Positions 45,732-58,304 of a stretch of DNA of 64,000 bases are shown in pieces (the first letter of the stretch is position 1; each line of letters starts with the position of its first letter). The notes beneath the pieces were generated by a model. That model was given only the letters and a program-made list of their open reading frames with translations. It had not been told where the DNA came from and searched no databases. Both the position numbers and the translations under genes were made by a program. Source of the DNA: Rhodamnia argentea (taxonomy: Eukaryota; Streptophyta; Magnoliopsida; Myrtales; Myrtaceae); NCBI RefSeq assembly GCF_020921035.1, contig NC_063151.1:27658934-27722933 (forward strand), read 5' to 3'.

Positions 45732-45830
45732 GTCTCAAAAACTTGTATGGGGTGTCTTCGTAAACCCAAGTTTCCATCTCGACTCAAACAGAGACCTTGA
45801 TTCCACCTGCAATATATCTGTTTTCCCACA

Positions 45831-47502
45831 ATGGGTCGAGGCAACAAGAGCAACAGTAAATCTGGGAAGGAACCCAGAACTGTGGGATCTCATCACAAGT
45901 GGCACTCAAGAAATGAAGAAGAAGAAGAAGGACAAGATCGGTGTTACAACGATCACTGGGTCATCGATATCATGATCTCCCTTGAGGAAGAGCACATTTA
46001 CGACGCAGGGAGGTCGTGGACCATCTACGGAATCCCTAACAACTTGTGTGAAGTTCAGAAGAATGCGTTCAAGCCCAAAATAATATCGGTCGGTCCCTTC
46101 CATTATCGTGGAAGAAAGGGCAGGCTGCAGGTCATGGAAGAGCACAAGATGCGGTTTCTAATGCGCCTTCTGGGGTGGAGGTTTGAGCAGCGGAAGAGCA
46201 ATGCAGATATGCTGGCGACGACCAAGGGGGGGCGAGAGTCCGATGACCGTGAATGTCCAGAAGACGACATTGATGGTGGGTTGGTGCAAGCCGAGTTCAT
46301 GGATGGCCTTGTGGAAGCCATGCAGATGTTGGAGGGGAAGCGAGGGCCTGTTATTCTGAGAGCTTTGCTGATATTGGTGGGGACGAGTTTGTGGAGATGA
46401 TGGTCATCGATGGTTGCTTCGTGGTCGAACTGTTGCGCCTTTACTACGACTATGTCGACCCAGAGGTAGAGCAGCCTTTAAATTTTAAACAACGCCCCTC
46501 ATATATTGATCTTGCTTCTCTTAGTGTTAGCCTAAATCATTGATCGTTTGTTGCTTGCAGTCCCCAAAACTGGCAAATGTGGACGATCCGATATTCACCA
46601 CCCCCTGGATGCTAAGAACCCTTCAACGCGATCTTCTGATGCTTGAGAACCAACTTCCTTTCTTCGTTCTCGAGAAACTCTTCGAGCTGATCAACAAGAA
46701 CAGAAACATCGATCGACAAGCTGGGTCGCTGGAAAAACTCGCAGTCACCTTCTTCAACCCATTGTTCCCCCGAAAGGATGCTGTCTCTAAGTTGAATACC
46801 AAAAGAACCTACGATCATCTGCTCGATGTTTTCCGCTCTACCTTCCTTCATTCAGTGAGAGAGAAACTTGACGAGAAGGGTCGAGTCAAGTCGAAGCCGA
46901 GTCCCAATGGCAGTACCAGCACCCTCGGCCAAGAAAGGCAATTAATACACTGCGTCTCGGAGCTCCAAGAGGCGGGGGTGCAATTCGAGAAGCTGGAGGG
47001 CCAAGACTTGCTGGACATCATCTTCGATGGCGGCACCCTACAGGTCCCTCCGTTGTCCATCGACGACAATACCGTCCCTCTCTTTTTGAACTTCGTTGCC
47101 TACGAACAGTGCCATGACCGCGCCAAGCCCTTCTTCACGAATTACTTCATGTTCTGGGACAGTTTGGTCAATAGCGCCGGGGACATTCAGATTCTCCACA
47201 AGCACGGAATCATCAATCACGTGTTGGGAAGCGATGGGAAGGTGGAAAATCTCTTGAACAATGTGTGTAGAGAGATCGTTTACGATCTCAATCAGTGCTA
47301 CTTGTACAACAAAATCGAGGAGCTGAATGAGTATTGCAAGCCATATGACGAGAGCAAGTGCCGCAAATGGTGGAGAAACCTCATCCGCGAACATTTCAAC
47401 AGTCCGTGGACATGCCTCTCTCTCTTTGCTGCCATTATCCTCTTGCTGCTTACCATCCTCCAGACCGTTTACACCGTGTACCCTTACTATCGGCCGAATT
47501 AA
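45831..47502 (+). CDS. DUF247 (UPF0481) membrane protein, one-base frameshift in exon 1
   Basis: Plant-specific DUF247 proteins are mostly uncharacterised; some members act in grass self-incompatibility. Exon 1 is 45831-46465 and exon 2 46561-47502, with a GT-AG intron in phase 0. Exon 1 has a charged, low-complexity N-terminus, then SWTIYGIPNNLCEVQKNAF, KPKIISVGPFHY and EEHKMRFLMRLL. Around 46338 one base is missing: MQMLEGK is followed in the wrong frame, whereas ARACYSESFADIGGDEFVEM and VIDGCFVVELLRLYY are in the next frame. Exon 2 is intact: TPWMLRTLQRDLLMLENQLP, LPFFVLEKLF, a TLQVPPLSIDDNTVPLFLN motif and a C-terminal membrane segment (LSLFAAIILLLLTILQTVY). With one base restored the protein would be about 526 aa, normal for the family. 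Frameshift or sequencing error cannot be told apart here. Confidence 0.88.
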
Positions 47503-47995
47503 ACTTTGTGCCTGTCATTCTAGGCCCAGATGTGTAGTTGGTTATGGCTTTTTAACATTTGATGTCCTGTATATATCTCTGTTTGCAGAGTGGCTTTGCA
47601 TGGTGGGAATTGTATCTGCTACATTTCAAAATTTGGATTGTTGTGGCGGCAACTCTGTGAATCTACTGACTAAAATATCTAATGCCCGAGCAACATAATA
47701 TGCTAGGACCATGTATTAAGCGCTTTATCCTTACGATGCAATCATCTCAATAAATAAGTGCAAGGCATGTCATGGGTACCATCCCTCCGCCGGCTCTTCT
47801 AGAGAACCATTTCTCTCCGGTTGGAAACTATGTCATCTTTACAAAGGCAAGGGCGCTCGTCATCGATGAATGCCATCTAACTTCCACTCGACACAATTTG
47901 ATGCTGCAGTAGGACTTCAGCATTCTTGGGATTCTATTGCACCTATCAAGAGGTCAAGAGCAATACAAAAGCTCTGCAATATTTACATTACAAGT
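47503..47995. other. Space between convergent DUF247 and KU70
   Basis: Probably holds both 3' UTRs. An AATAAA-like word at about 47748 on the plus strand (CAATAAATAAG) would suit DUF247 polyadenylation. Nothing else recognised. Confidence 0.45.
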
Positions 47996-50900
47996 TCACT
48001 TCCCCATGTGAGTCAATATCCTCTTGACCAAATCCTCCTTCTTGCCAGAGACGGGCAGATCGTGTGCGCTCAAGTAGAACTTTAACTCCACTACCGTCAA
48101 ATCCTTCAACTGCAGGGTGCACATCAACAAGAGGAAGGTCAGTGAATGCAGCCACTCTGTACTGATTTTCCGCCAAACTAAACGACATTAGCTTTCATCT
48201 ACATGATTGTCCTCATGCAAATCACCAAAAACCTCTAATTCGGATGCAAAAGACGCTTTCTTAACAAATAAACAGAACAATAATCTACACAATATGTCAG
48301 AGAACAGGGAAAACAACTTCGGCAGAAATCTTTTTAACTGGCTCGAGAAATAAATCTTGTCCAATAACGGCAGGCTATAATTGGATCGACAAGAATCAAA
48401 ATTTAAAAGAAACACGTACAGAGGAAACATGAGAGAGATCCTGTTTCACCTTGCCACTGTCAGCGAGCGCATCCCAATTATATTGTGCCGATTTCTGAAC
48501 AGCACCATCTGCAAGGGCTTTTCGTTTCTTGGATGCCTCACTCACCTTTTTATGGCCAGCATTATCACTTTCGTCATACTTATCCCCATAAACAGACAGC
48601 TTGAACTCTTCTATTGCCTTAACAACTCCTGGCCTGCAGGCAAGCATAAAAAGGCAGCCAAAGTTGATACCTGACATAAAAATAGGATGCAAACACTCTC
48701 AACAGGGGGAACCTTTGTCTTTACCTAGCCAGGCCTTCCTCATCAGGCACTGTTTCATCTTTGATTTCTGGCAAGTCATCTTCTTCGAGAGCAAGCGCCT
48801 GCAAAATTGCATAATGTCTCTGCAAACCTGCCAAATATGTCTCAGTTACATTGAAAATTTTAACAAGAGTCGCACTTTAGTAAAATCCTATGGTCCAGTT
48901 TTTAAAGACTATCAAAGTGCTTCCCAACAGTTCACCATCAAGGCAAATATACCGTATCTTGATGGTGCATTTAATATAAAAAAAAGTGATATATATCATA
49001 AGTACAAGGTACTGCAGACTTTATTCACTGAAACCAGCATACATGGCACCGTCGGACGTATACAAAGTGTAGGTTAACTAGCACGCCATAAGATTTGCTT
49101 CTTCAGGTAGAAGACAAGTTGTTGCATATGGAGGGGATTTTTTCTTTCCAAACAATTTCGTAGTCCTCACACCACAAGTGGTATTCACTCGTTTACCAAA
49201 GGCGAGTAACCAACAATCCAAACTTAGCACCATAAGCTAAACACAAATATCCATGAACAAGCACATTATCTTCATTTAATCCAATCACACATATATTGTA
49301 GGTATGATCATCTGCGAACATCAATTATGTCCATCCTGTAAATGGCTGCCAGATTAGCTTGTTAAAGTCTACGTCTATCGTTGGCTGTGACAACTTTACA
49401 ATCTAATGGACATACTTAAAAATAAACAACTTACAGATTACATAGGACTCGTCCTAAGAAAACTAGTATAAGTAAACCTTCTGCATGCACTACCAGGGGA
49501 AGAAAGAAAAATATTTACCAGGATTTGCAAACTGGTAGACTGAAAAGTCCTTCAAGTCAATACGCTTTATTAAAGCAGCAGCCTTCTTAATTTGATCCTC
49601 ATTTGCTCGAGGTATGGCTGCGTTTGTACCTGAGTGAAGCTGCCAAAATATCACCAAGATCTTTAAGCTACAGCATTTGTTTCTCTTAAAAGCAATAATA
49701 AAATCAGAATAAAAAAATGGCGAAATGAACAATTACAACAATGTTAGAATTAACAAATAATACCTCCTCAGCATGTCTGATGTCATCAGAATACGGAAGA
49801 CATATCATGTGCATTCCCGGTGGCTCAACCTGCCCTCCAGAATCAATAATTTCTTCCTGTGCCGTAGCCAAAGGCAAGCAAAACTTGTTAATGCTCTATT
49901 TTACCAAGCAGCACCCAAACTGGATAATCCATAAAAGTAGACTTGAATAATTGAGCTAATACAAGGCTGATAAAAGTCGAAAGTATCAGGTCCAGTAACA
50001 AGTGATTCTATTGTCTAGTTAGGGTACTTGAAATGAATAGACAACATAAGAATATTTAATATCAATACCAGCAACAGAACTAGATAAACACATCACTACC
50101 ATCGTACCAGTATATTGTACCATACGAATATCATAACAGCCAGACATTTGAGTGACATCTTACTTGAGCAACGAGGGCAACCAACTGGGAATGAGATGAA
50201 GTGCCATAGAATGCAACTGCAAAACTGGAAATGACAAAACAAAGTATTGGTGGAGCAAATTTTCACATAATTAATAGCATCAATAGCTCAGTACTGAATA
50301 TTTCCCAAGATCAACTGTTAGAGAAAGCAATTGAACTACCAGTTTTAGTCAGATTATCTAACGGCCAATAACACAAAATGCATCATCTCAGAACATGTGT
50401 TACCCTACCAAACCTTAAAAACTAACCTACAGTCAACAGAATCTCAAAAGCTCTGGCTACATTATTGCCCTACTAAATATAGCCACGTGTAGCGCAACGT
50501 CATAAATCAACTTCAACATCACAAGGCTAAATGTTCACCCAGATCAGGCTAAAACTAACAGAGAAGTGAATAGGCATCTCGCATGAAAATTCAAACTAAC
50601 CGGTTGAGCCGTATCATGGATCTGTGCAGAGCAATGAAAATTCGAGTGCTACCAATTACTTCCTGTTGAATAGTGAGAAAAGCAATTGCAAGTGAATTAG
50701 ACAAAGACAAATAAACTCGACGACACAAGAAAACTAAGGGAACAAGATGATGAGATTGGCAACCTACAATACAGATACTCATTGGTTCCGCAATGACAGT
50801 TAATTCAACCAATAGTTCTATGAATAAGCCATGAAGTTCTTACAAGAAAAGCAAGAAATAGACACAAGTATGCCTGCAAAGACCCATGCCAAGCCATAAC

Positions 50901-53900
50901 CTAAGAATAAGTCGATCAATCAACAGTGACACATTTATCTTGCAAAGACTGTTACAAAAAGTTTCCAACTTGAGAGCAAACCTTAGTATTAGGCCATAAA
51001 AATACGTGGCCGCTTGCTTATCTAACTGCATAAAACATGTATCTTCCATGTTGCAATGCAACTCATAAGAGAGGACAGTGCAAGGAAAACTAAAGAATTA
51101 TGTAAGTAGATAATGTCAATCTATATTAGGATAATAAATTTCAAGATAACTACTGGCATTTTGCCAAAAAGCGGAGAGAGCCCACTGACAAATACTCTTC
51201 ATATTAGTTTACTCTATAAGTTTCAACAGGAATGACGGACACAGAGACTAAAACCATAAACCCTAGACAGAACTTAGTTATAGAACCTCCAATACGTAAC
51301 ATGGTCAAGTTGACACACCAAATATTCATGCTTAACAAAGTATGTTAGGAGGGATTAGCATAAAAGTTTGAACTACTCCTGAACCAATAAATGCAGCAGA
51401 AAGTTGTAGAAATTTAAGAGAGGGATCATTGAAACTAAATGGCAACATTAGATAAATCATTCCAATTTAGAGCTGACCGATGCCAGTTTAGATATTTTTC
51501 AATTGATGCCCTTAATGGAGCACTGCCGAAGGCAAGAAAATAGCATGTCTTGCACATAAAAGATCTTTGGAATTTACCCAAGGCATCTAAAAGTGGTCTA
51601 TGATTCCTAAAAGAGGAATAAACTAGCAAAGACATATTTTGTGCTAAAAGACGATGAGAATGTTAGTTACCTCATCACTGGGGAAAATAAATGTAGAAGG
51701 CCGCAGGTTGTGATAATCTTTTAAGCAACTCAGTGGCTTAAACCCAAGAAGACGAAGCTGTCCGGTTGAGACTCTTTTTATCTCAGAAAGTTCCTCCACT
51801 GAGAACTTGACATTTTGACTAAAAAATGGTAGTCAGGCCAGATAGTAAAAGGCAAAAAGTTAGACCTCTTGTACTAAAGCATCTAAAAAGAGACAAGATG
51901 GAATAGCCAAAAACCATACTTCTTGTAAGTTTGAAAATGTTTTGGAGGTTCTTGCATCAGTGCACCAGTATCAGCACAGATGAACGATCTTTCAATCTGC
52001 ATAGTTTCAGGAAGACCCAAAATTGATTTAGAAGCACCTTCATATTTAAACATATCCAAAATAAAGTGAATATAGATTGGAAATTTCAGAAGCTACAGGT
52101 GATTGGCATCAAAAGCAAACAGGAAGCCCAGAAGCTAGAACTTTAAGTAGGCCAAAAATATCTCTTTCACAGATAATTTTTCAAACACATAAGTACACAG
52201 ATCCACCAAAGCACAAAAAAATGAGATAAGTTACTAAAAATGAGATAAGTTCCTGACTTCACAAGGCTAGTATAAAACCAATGGCATACAATACCCACTA
52301 CAAGGAACAACAAACACAGTAGTGCCTTGCTTTACCTTGATTGGTTGATTTGTGACTGAATCAAGCCAGGTTATTGACCCTGAAAAACAAAAGGTGACCG
52401 AGATAGGAATCAATTGCACTAGACCACAGCTACATCTATTGAGAAAATGATAACGATACTACCTAGAACTGTTGGACGGATAAAAGCATACGTATGCACT
52501 TCAATGGACACTCCATTGGCAACTGAAAATGTTAATTTCCTCACAATGCGCTTCTTGAACATACGTTTTCTCAGTTGATATTTCATATCTTCCATTCTGA
52601 ATTTGAAGAAGAGATAAATACATTAAGAACGGAGTCATATAAAGGGAAAAAGACATCAGCAACCCTGAGACAGCATCAGACAGTGAACAATACACTAAAT
52701 TATCATCACAAGCCGCCTGCCAGATATTTTTGCTGGCGAAGCAATGACAAGATATCCTAACATATCCATTATCAGCATTTGAATGCTGCTGATTGACCAT
52801 TCAAGCCTATATTTGTAAGTATATGCTTCACTGTAACCTTCGAGGATAGAACATCAAATAGGCATAGTTACATAAACAAAGGACAGTTGTCATAACATGG
52901 AGAGATAGCCCTCTACTATCATCTGAGAAAAACACATCTTTGACTGCATAGAGATTTAAACAGAACTTGAGATGTGGAGAATGTGAAATAGGGTGAGAAC
53001 ATTCAAAACCAGGTAACTTAAGCTCAACTTATATCGACCTAACCGTTGGCTATCATTTCCCCTTGTCTCATTATAATTTGAACCATAAAGCCACATTTGG
53101 TTGCATATGATCTCACTCATATTCAATAACGTTCTTCTTCATTTGCTATGATCTTGGCCAGTGTAGTTAAAATCGCATTTTGACTCGTGAAAACGAACTT
53201 TCACAAGTCAAAACCTTAGCACCTGGTCAGACAATGCTAAAAAGGATCGGGGTTAGAATCCAAGTCAACTCGCTAAACTCACTAAAACCACAAATCAGAT
53301 TGCACGCACTCATAAATCCTACACAATATTTTGCAGTGCAACTTCACGGGCTCCAAAAAGCCCAACAAGTAATTAGGCCCACATCATCGGTAAGACATGC
53401 GCCCAACTAAACCAGCTGAACTCCTTGAGACACCTTTGGTAATCCAGTACTCGCCCACTGTGTTCACAAATGCAAAGTGGGACAAAAGTGACATTCCAAA
53501 AAGGTGTGCCATTGTAAACCCTTGCTTTTATAGCGTCTCACTCACTAATTTCCCAATTGCATAATGTTCGACAAGCTCCTCCTTTTAGACTCGGCTCATG
53601 AAAAAACCAACATACATCTGCATAAGAAAATTTCTTCGAACATCCAAACATATTAAGCATTTTCAAAAAGTTAGTTTTAAAGAAAGATTTGAATTACAGA
53701 TTTCCTCCTTTCAATACTCAAAAGGATACTCAACTGACCAAGATTCCTCAATTTCCATTAAATCATAATAAACCAAACAATAGATACATAATTGGCATGT
53801 TCAATATCTCATTTAACACTTTCTAGTCCCCAAATTGATTTTCTTAAGTCATTAGAAGGTAAGGCACCAGTTCCAGATTCCATCAAAGGAAATGAGAAAT

Positions 53901-56315
53901 AGCCCCTACCACACGCTTATAAACTACGAGAAAGCAATGAAAAGATGACCTACCTCTCTCCAGCAGCAGGCACAAATTGAGCAAGATCCTCACCTTGCAA
54001 TCCAATCAAATCCTGAAATCCATAAGTTGTTTCCATTAATGTAAATGAAGATCGTTGATAACAACTTGAGAAATAAGAGGGTAGTGCAAGGGAATACAGC
54101 ATAGAAAAGCGAAACATTGAACTCCCTGTCTAGCTGACTCAAGGGAAGAAGTTCAATTGATATTCCAAGATCTTGTGCATCCTAGAAAAATCCAAATTGG
54201 ACATTAGCAAAATTCCTTATTAGGAACAGAAATGTCACATGAATAGCAGTCAATACTTTGACACGCTGCAAAGTGGTCCTAGTCATATCTGCTTTTGCCC
54301 CACCCTTGATGTTCCCAAAAGGATCATCCTCATCAGTAAAAATAAGTATACGTTTATCGGCTGTCTTTGCAGATCTGCAGCAGTTACATTCTAAATTACT
54401 ACCAGTGTCTAAAAACACTTCCCTGAGCAAATACAAAATGAATAAGATTCTTGCTTCACATTCTCTCAAGAAGTTTATGTAGAATAATACCCTTTACGTA
54501 AAAGAGCTTGTGCCACCCAAAGAGCATTGTAAAGTGAATTTTCTCGAGATCCAGACACAATGCCATGCTGACTGCCAATTTCTTTCACAAAGAACTCTGC
54601 AAGCTTTAAGTCAAGAATCAGGGGAAAACTTCACTTCCAAAATACGGAAGTTTCAGTCAAACACAAACCTATCTCGAGATGTCTAAGCAAGCAATATTCC
54701 CATTGCACCAATGCACTCAACTGTTACAGCAACATGTTCTTTACCATGCATAACAAACATAATTGATCCATCAGCACTTACCCTCTAAACGGGAAAGTTC
54801 CTTTATGAATTTAGCCGTTGGCCTGTCCAGGAACTCCCGATCAGCAACATTAAACACAAATACACTATTTAAATCCTGCAAGTTCTTCTTTTCTCTCTGC
54901 ATATTTGAAGAAAATAATCGTTGCTAAATGAGAACTGGCCATGAGTATCTACCACAACTCAAGCTATGAGCAGGAATTTAAAAATTAAGTCTACATTATG
55001 TGCAAGTTTTCCCTCTATTTCAATCTGAATCCATACATGAATGGCAATGCCACTCTATCATTGAAAGAGGCAAAAATGTGAAGAAGGGTCCTCCAATGGT
55101 ACCCAAAACACTTAAAAATATGTTGAAGTTCCCCAGATCAGCATTTACCGTGTTGAAAAAGCACACTGCAACTTCATCATATGATCTATTAATTATTTGA
55201 GTCTTCAATGACTCCAGTATACAGCTAATGGCAATCCGAAAGTGGCTTTCATCCTTCTGATCTTCCTGCTCATATTAACAAATATTAAACAGTTGAGTCA
55301 ACCAATCTTGAAAGTAATAATAAGGAGAAGGAACAAATCAACGAATTCAGAAGTCTAGACACTTGGTGCCCATAAGCTAATAATAGTAAAAAATAAAAAT
55401 AAAAAACATGACGTTACAAGGCTAGGAAGATTGAACGTTAGCAACTATTGCACATGGGAATGCTGCCAAAAAAAAACAATCTGTCTAGCATGTAGTAATA
55501 ATGCTTCGAGCAGATGGCAAAAAGGTGCTTGTTAAATGATACTAACTACAGTACACCACCTCCATCTAGAAGTCGGTCGGGAGCCACTACCTGACCTCGC
55601 TGACGAAAACAATTTCCCCACCAAAGTTTTGGGGCACATATTTAATATAGGCATACTACAAAAGAGTATAAACACCTTCAAAAGGAACAGGTGTATTTCC
55701 AGAAAAGGAAGAGCAACCTGGAAAATGTTCACATAACAAACAGCAAGAACTGGTGGGTGTATCTTAAGTTGATGTTCACTTCTCTTTCAAAGAAATTGAG
55801 TGGCCATTTCTTCTTGCAACCACAGTATGAGAGACTACCGAACGTTTACTACGTCAGGCAAATTCCAGCAACCCATCAGCTCTTGACTGAGAAAATAGAA
55901 ATAAGAGAGCAAATATCCCAAGAAGGATCAAAAGGATCATGACAAAAGAAACACGTGCGGAATCTACGCACTTAAAACCCACTTGAAATTTCGAAACGGG
56001 AGATGGCGAGAATCCACGAAGTCGTCCCCATCAAAAAAGAAGAAGAAGACGGTGAAAAAAATTCAAACCGGTAGCGAAGAAACTCACAGAAGGGCAATTG
56101 GTGGAGAACATTTTAGGGGAAGCGTCGACCAAGTACACCACAAGCTCTTTACTCGACGCTCTTTGCTGCAAACAAATCGACACATAAGCTCGCACATTCT
56201 CCAACACAGGCCGAAACAGAGTAAAAAAAGGGCAGAAAGAAAGCAGAACCCGAAGAGCTTCGTTCTCAGGATCGTCCTCGTCGTCCCTGAAAACATCATC
56301 TGGGTCCAACTCCAT
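47996..56315 (-). CDS. KU70: KU70, DNA end-binding subunit for NHEJ and telomeres
   Basis: KU70 pairs with KU80 as the ring that binds DNA ends in non-homologous end joining, and protects plant telomeres. Nineteen exons join in phase to 628 aa (Arabidopsis 621): 56250-56315, 56088-56165, 55149-55268, 54782-54896, 54491-54596, 54257-54374, 54098-54181, 53954-54012, 52463-52596, 52336-52379, 51920-51996, 51671-51818, 50601-50662, 50164-50224, 49764-49856, 49519-49639, 48725-48827, 48450-48633, 47996-48109. Start MELDPDDVFRDDEDDPENEA. The vWA-like domain has ELVVYLVDASPKMFS and KRILIFTDEDDPFG. The Ku core shows SIEVHTYAFIRPTVLGSITW, FSVEELSEIKRVSTGQLRLL and STRIFIALHRSMIRLN. An acidic/Lys linker and the SAP domain (LKDLTVVELKFYLSAHDLP) close the protein. 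All junctions are GT-AG; no lesion seen. Confidence 0.96.
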
Positions 56316-57640
56316 TGCCACCCTGAGAACCTCTAAAATCACAAACACGCGCACACAGAAAGCTTGGAATTGCGAAGCCTCTGGAGTGGACCCTGGTTTA
56401 TCGTTTATGGTTTTTCCCTCTTTGGTCACCAGCGACACTGTTAGCGCTCAAAAAGTTGGAACGCAGGTACAGGATTGTGTACCGTGCAACCTTTAGAGAA
56501 CCCGTTTCAGCTTCCGGGCCGCCCGAATCCAAGCGACCCGCCCATCATTAGGACGAGTCTCTTTCGGCTGATTACACTTTTAGCCCGTGAAAAATATTGA
56601 GTCTTGGCCCGGTTTAAGTGACTTGGACTGGAAAAAGATCTCCCATCTGGGGCACTGATCAGTGCAGTGGCCCGTCGCAGACTTGATCGAATCTTCATCA
56701 GATCGTAATTTTTCTAAGGATTAATACTACAGAAAATCTCAAATTAGTACATTTGTAATAAATTTACTTTAAATTTTATTTGTAACAGTGAAAAATTCCA
56801 AACGGATACACTTATAATAATTTTATCCCAAACCGATACATCTGTGACAAATTTACCCTCCGTTAGTTTTTGTTAAATCTAACAGTTAAAGTGCTAAGTT
56901 ATATGACATATGTCAATTAACGGGTGTATCGGTTTAGAATTTTTATTCTCTATTTATTACATGTGTATCATTTTGAAAATTTTCATGGTATCAAACCAAT
57001 TTAACAGATGGCAAATTTGTCACAAATATACCAATTTGGGGTTTTTCATGGTAAAAAAATCAGTTTAGGATAAATCTATCATAGATGTACTAGTTTAGGA
57101 CTTTCGAAAGTCCAAAAAATAGTTTGGGATAAATTTGCCACAATTCTAAGGGATTTGGGTTTTTCGTGATAAAAAAAAAATTTAGAATAAATTTATCACA
57201 AATGTACCAATTTGAATTTTTTATGGTATTAACCCTTTTTCTAATCACCGACAAGTTTGCACAAAAGGATTTCAGCGACATCAATCCCGACATGGCCAAT
57301 GAGCTCTGTTGTCCGGTGTATTTTCGTGGATCATTGATCATCTTCAATCTCATAGTAGCTCATTCTCTGCCACAACGATGAACGGAAAGAGTTACATTTC
57401 ACGCGAAGGTTTGATGAAATGGTTATTGCGCATGCTAGTTAGCTTGATCAATTCACGAGAGGATGCTTTTGTATTCTTTTTTATCTTGATGACTATTCCA
57501 CATTCTAGTAATATGAAAATCCCACGTCATTGGCATGATGGATTCTTTTACGTAGATATTTACGAAAAATAAAATTTGAGAAGAAAATCTACGTATTTAT
57601 TATCAATTGTTTGGGATAACTCCAAATATGAAATCATGGG
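55076..57640. repeat. KU70 5' end: original copy of a tandem duplication
   Basis: Covers KU70 exons 1-3, introns 1-2 and about 1.3 kb upstream, and matches 58305-60370 in the same orientation. Only this copy carries the 518-bp insertion at 56718-57235. Exon order and splice sites agree base for base at the exon ends. Confidence 0.88.
56718..57235. mobile_element. MULE-like MITE upstream of KU70, 9-bp TSD
   Basis: Inverted ends: left GGATTAATACTACAGAAAAT, right on the minus strand GGGTTAATACCATAAAAAAT, both continuing with 'gtacatttgt(g/a)ataaattta'. The 9-bp TTTTTCTAA is at 56709-56717 and 57236-57244. The duplicated KU70 flank (near 59930-59945) has no insertion at the matching place, so it arrived after the duplication or was absent from the copied version. 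Starts about 400 bases upstream of the KU70 start codon. No coding capacity. Confidence 0.85.
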
Positions 57641-57644
57641 ATAA

Positions 57645-57990
57645 TTGAAAAAAAAAATGTATAAAAAAAATCCTAAATATATTGTATTGATATCAATTCA
57701 CTTTCAAAACTTTTAATTGGACAAATTTAGTCTCCAAACTTTTTTGCATTACCAATTTAGTTTGTCCGGCTAATTAAGGCCGAAAACAGCTGACATGGAG
57801 GGCAACCTCTGTGTTGAAGGGGATAATTTTTTTATAATTTTTTTTATATATGTTTTGTATTTTCTTTTTATATTGTCCCTTTCTTATTTTTTTTTTCCCT
57901 TTTCTATTTGCCGATGGCCCGCAAGGGTTGGCCTTGCCTGGGAATGGGCGAGGGTCGCCCTCGTCGGGCCACTTAAGAATATTTACCAAC
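57645..57990. mobile_element. Half of a GC-core element between the KU70 copies
   Basis: AT-rich arm ('ttgatatcaattcactttc', 'ccaatttagtttgtccggc') followed by T-rich DNA and a short core with GGGCGAGGGTCGCCCTCG at about 57945-57965. The other arm is not visible. The rest, to 58300, is AT-rich without features. Confidence 0.5.
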
Positions 57991-58304
57991 ATTTTTTAGC
58001 ATTTTGAAACTTTTATTTGCTTTACTTACCAATTTTAAATATTTACCAAATAGTTTTGCTTATCAACCCTCATTTGAGTTGCTCACTGATCTTTACATTT
58101 TCCTTTGTAAATTTACAACGTGCATTTAGTTTTCTAATTACCGGCTTCTATTATTCCTACCAGAAAAATTCTCTCATCTCTTACAAATTTTTATTCATAT
58201 TTTTTTACCAACTATTATACAAAATTACTAACTTTTATTTGAGCTACTTGTCAACTATTTTTCCGATCAAGGAAATCATTTGAAAAGTCGATTAATTCTA
58301 GATG

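Noticed and set aside
4334-56315. Functional link between HEI10 and KU70 as a DNA-break repair cluster
   Set aside because: They are 42 kb apart with unrelated genes and large transposons between; co-location looks accidental.
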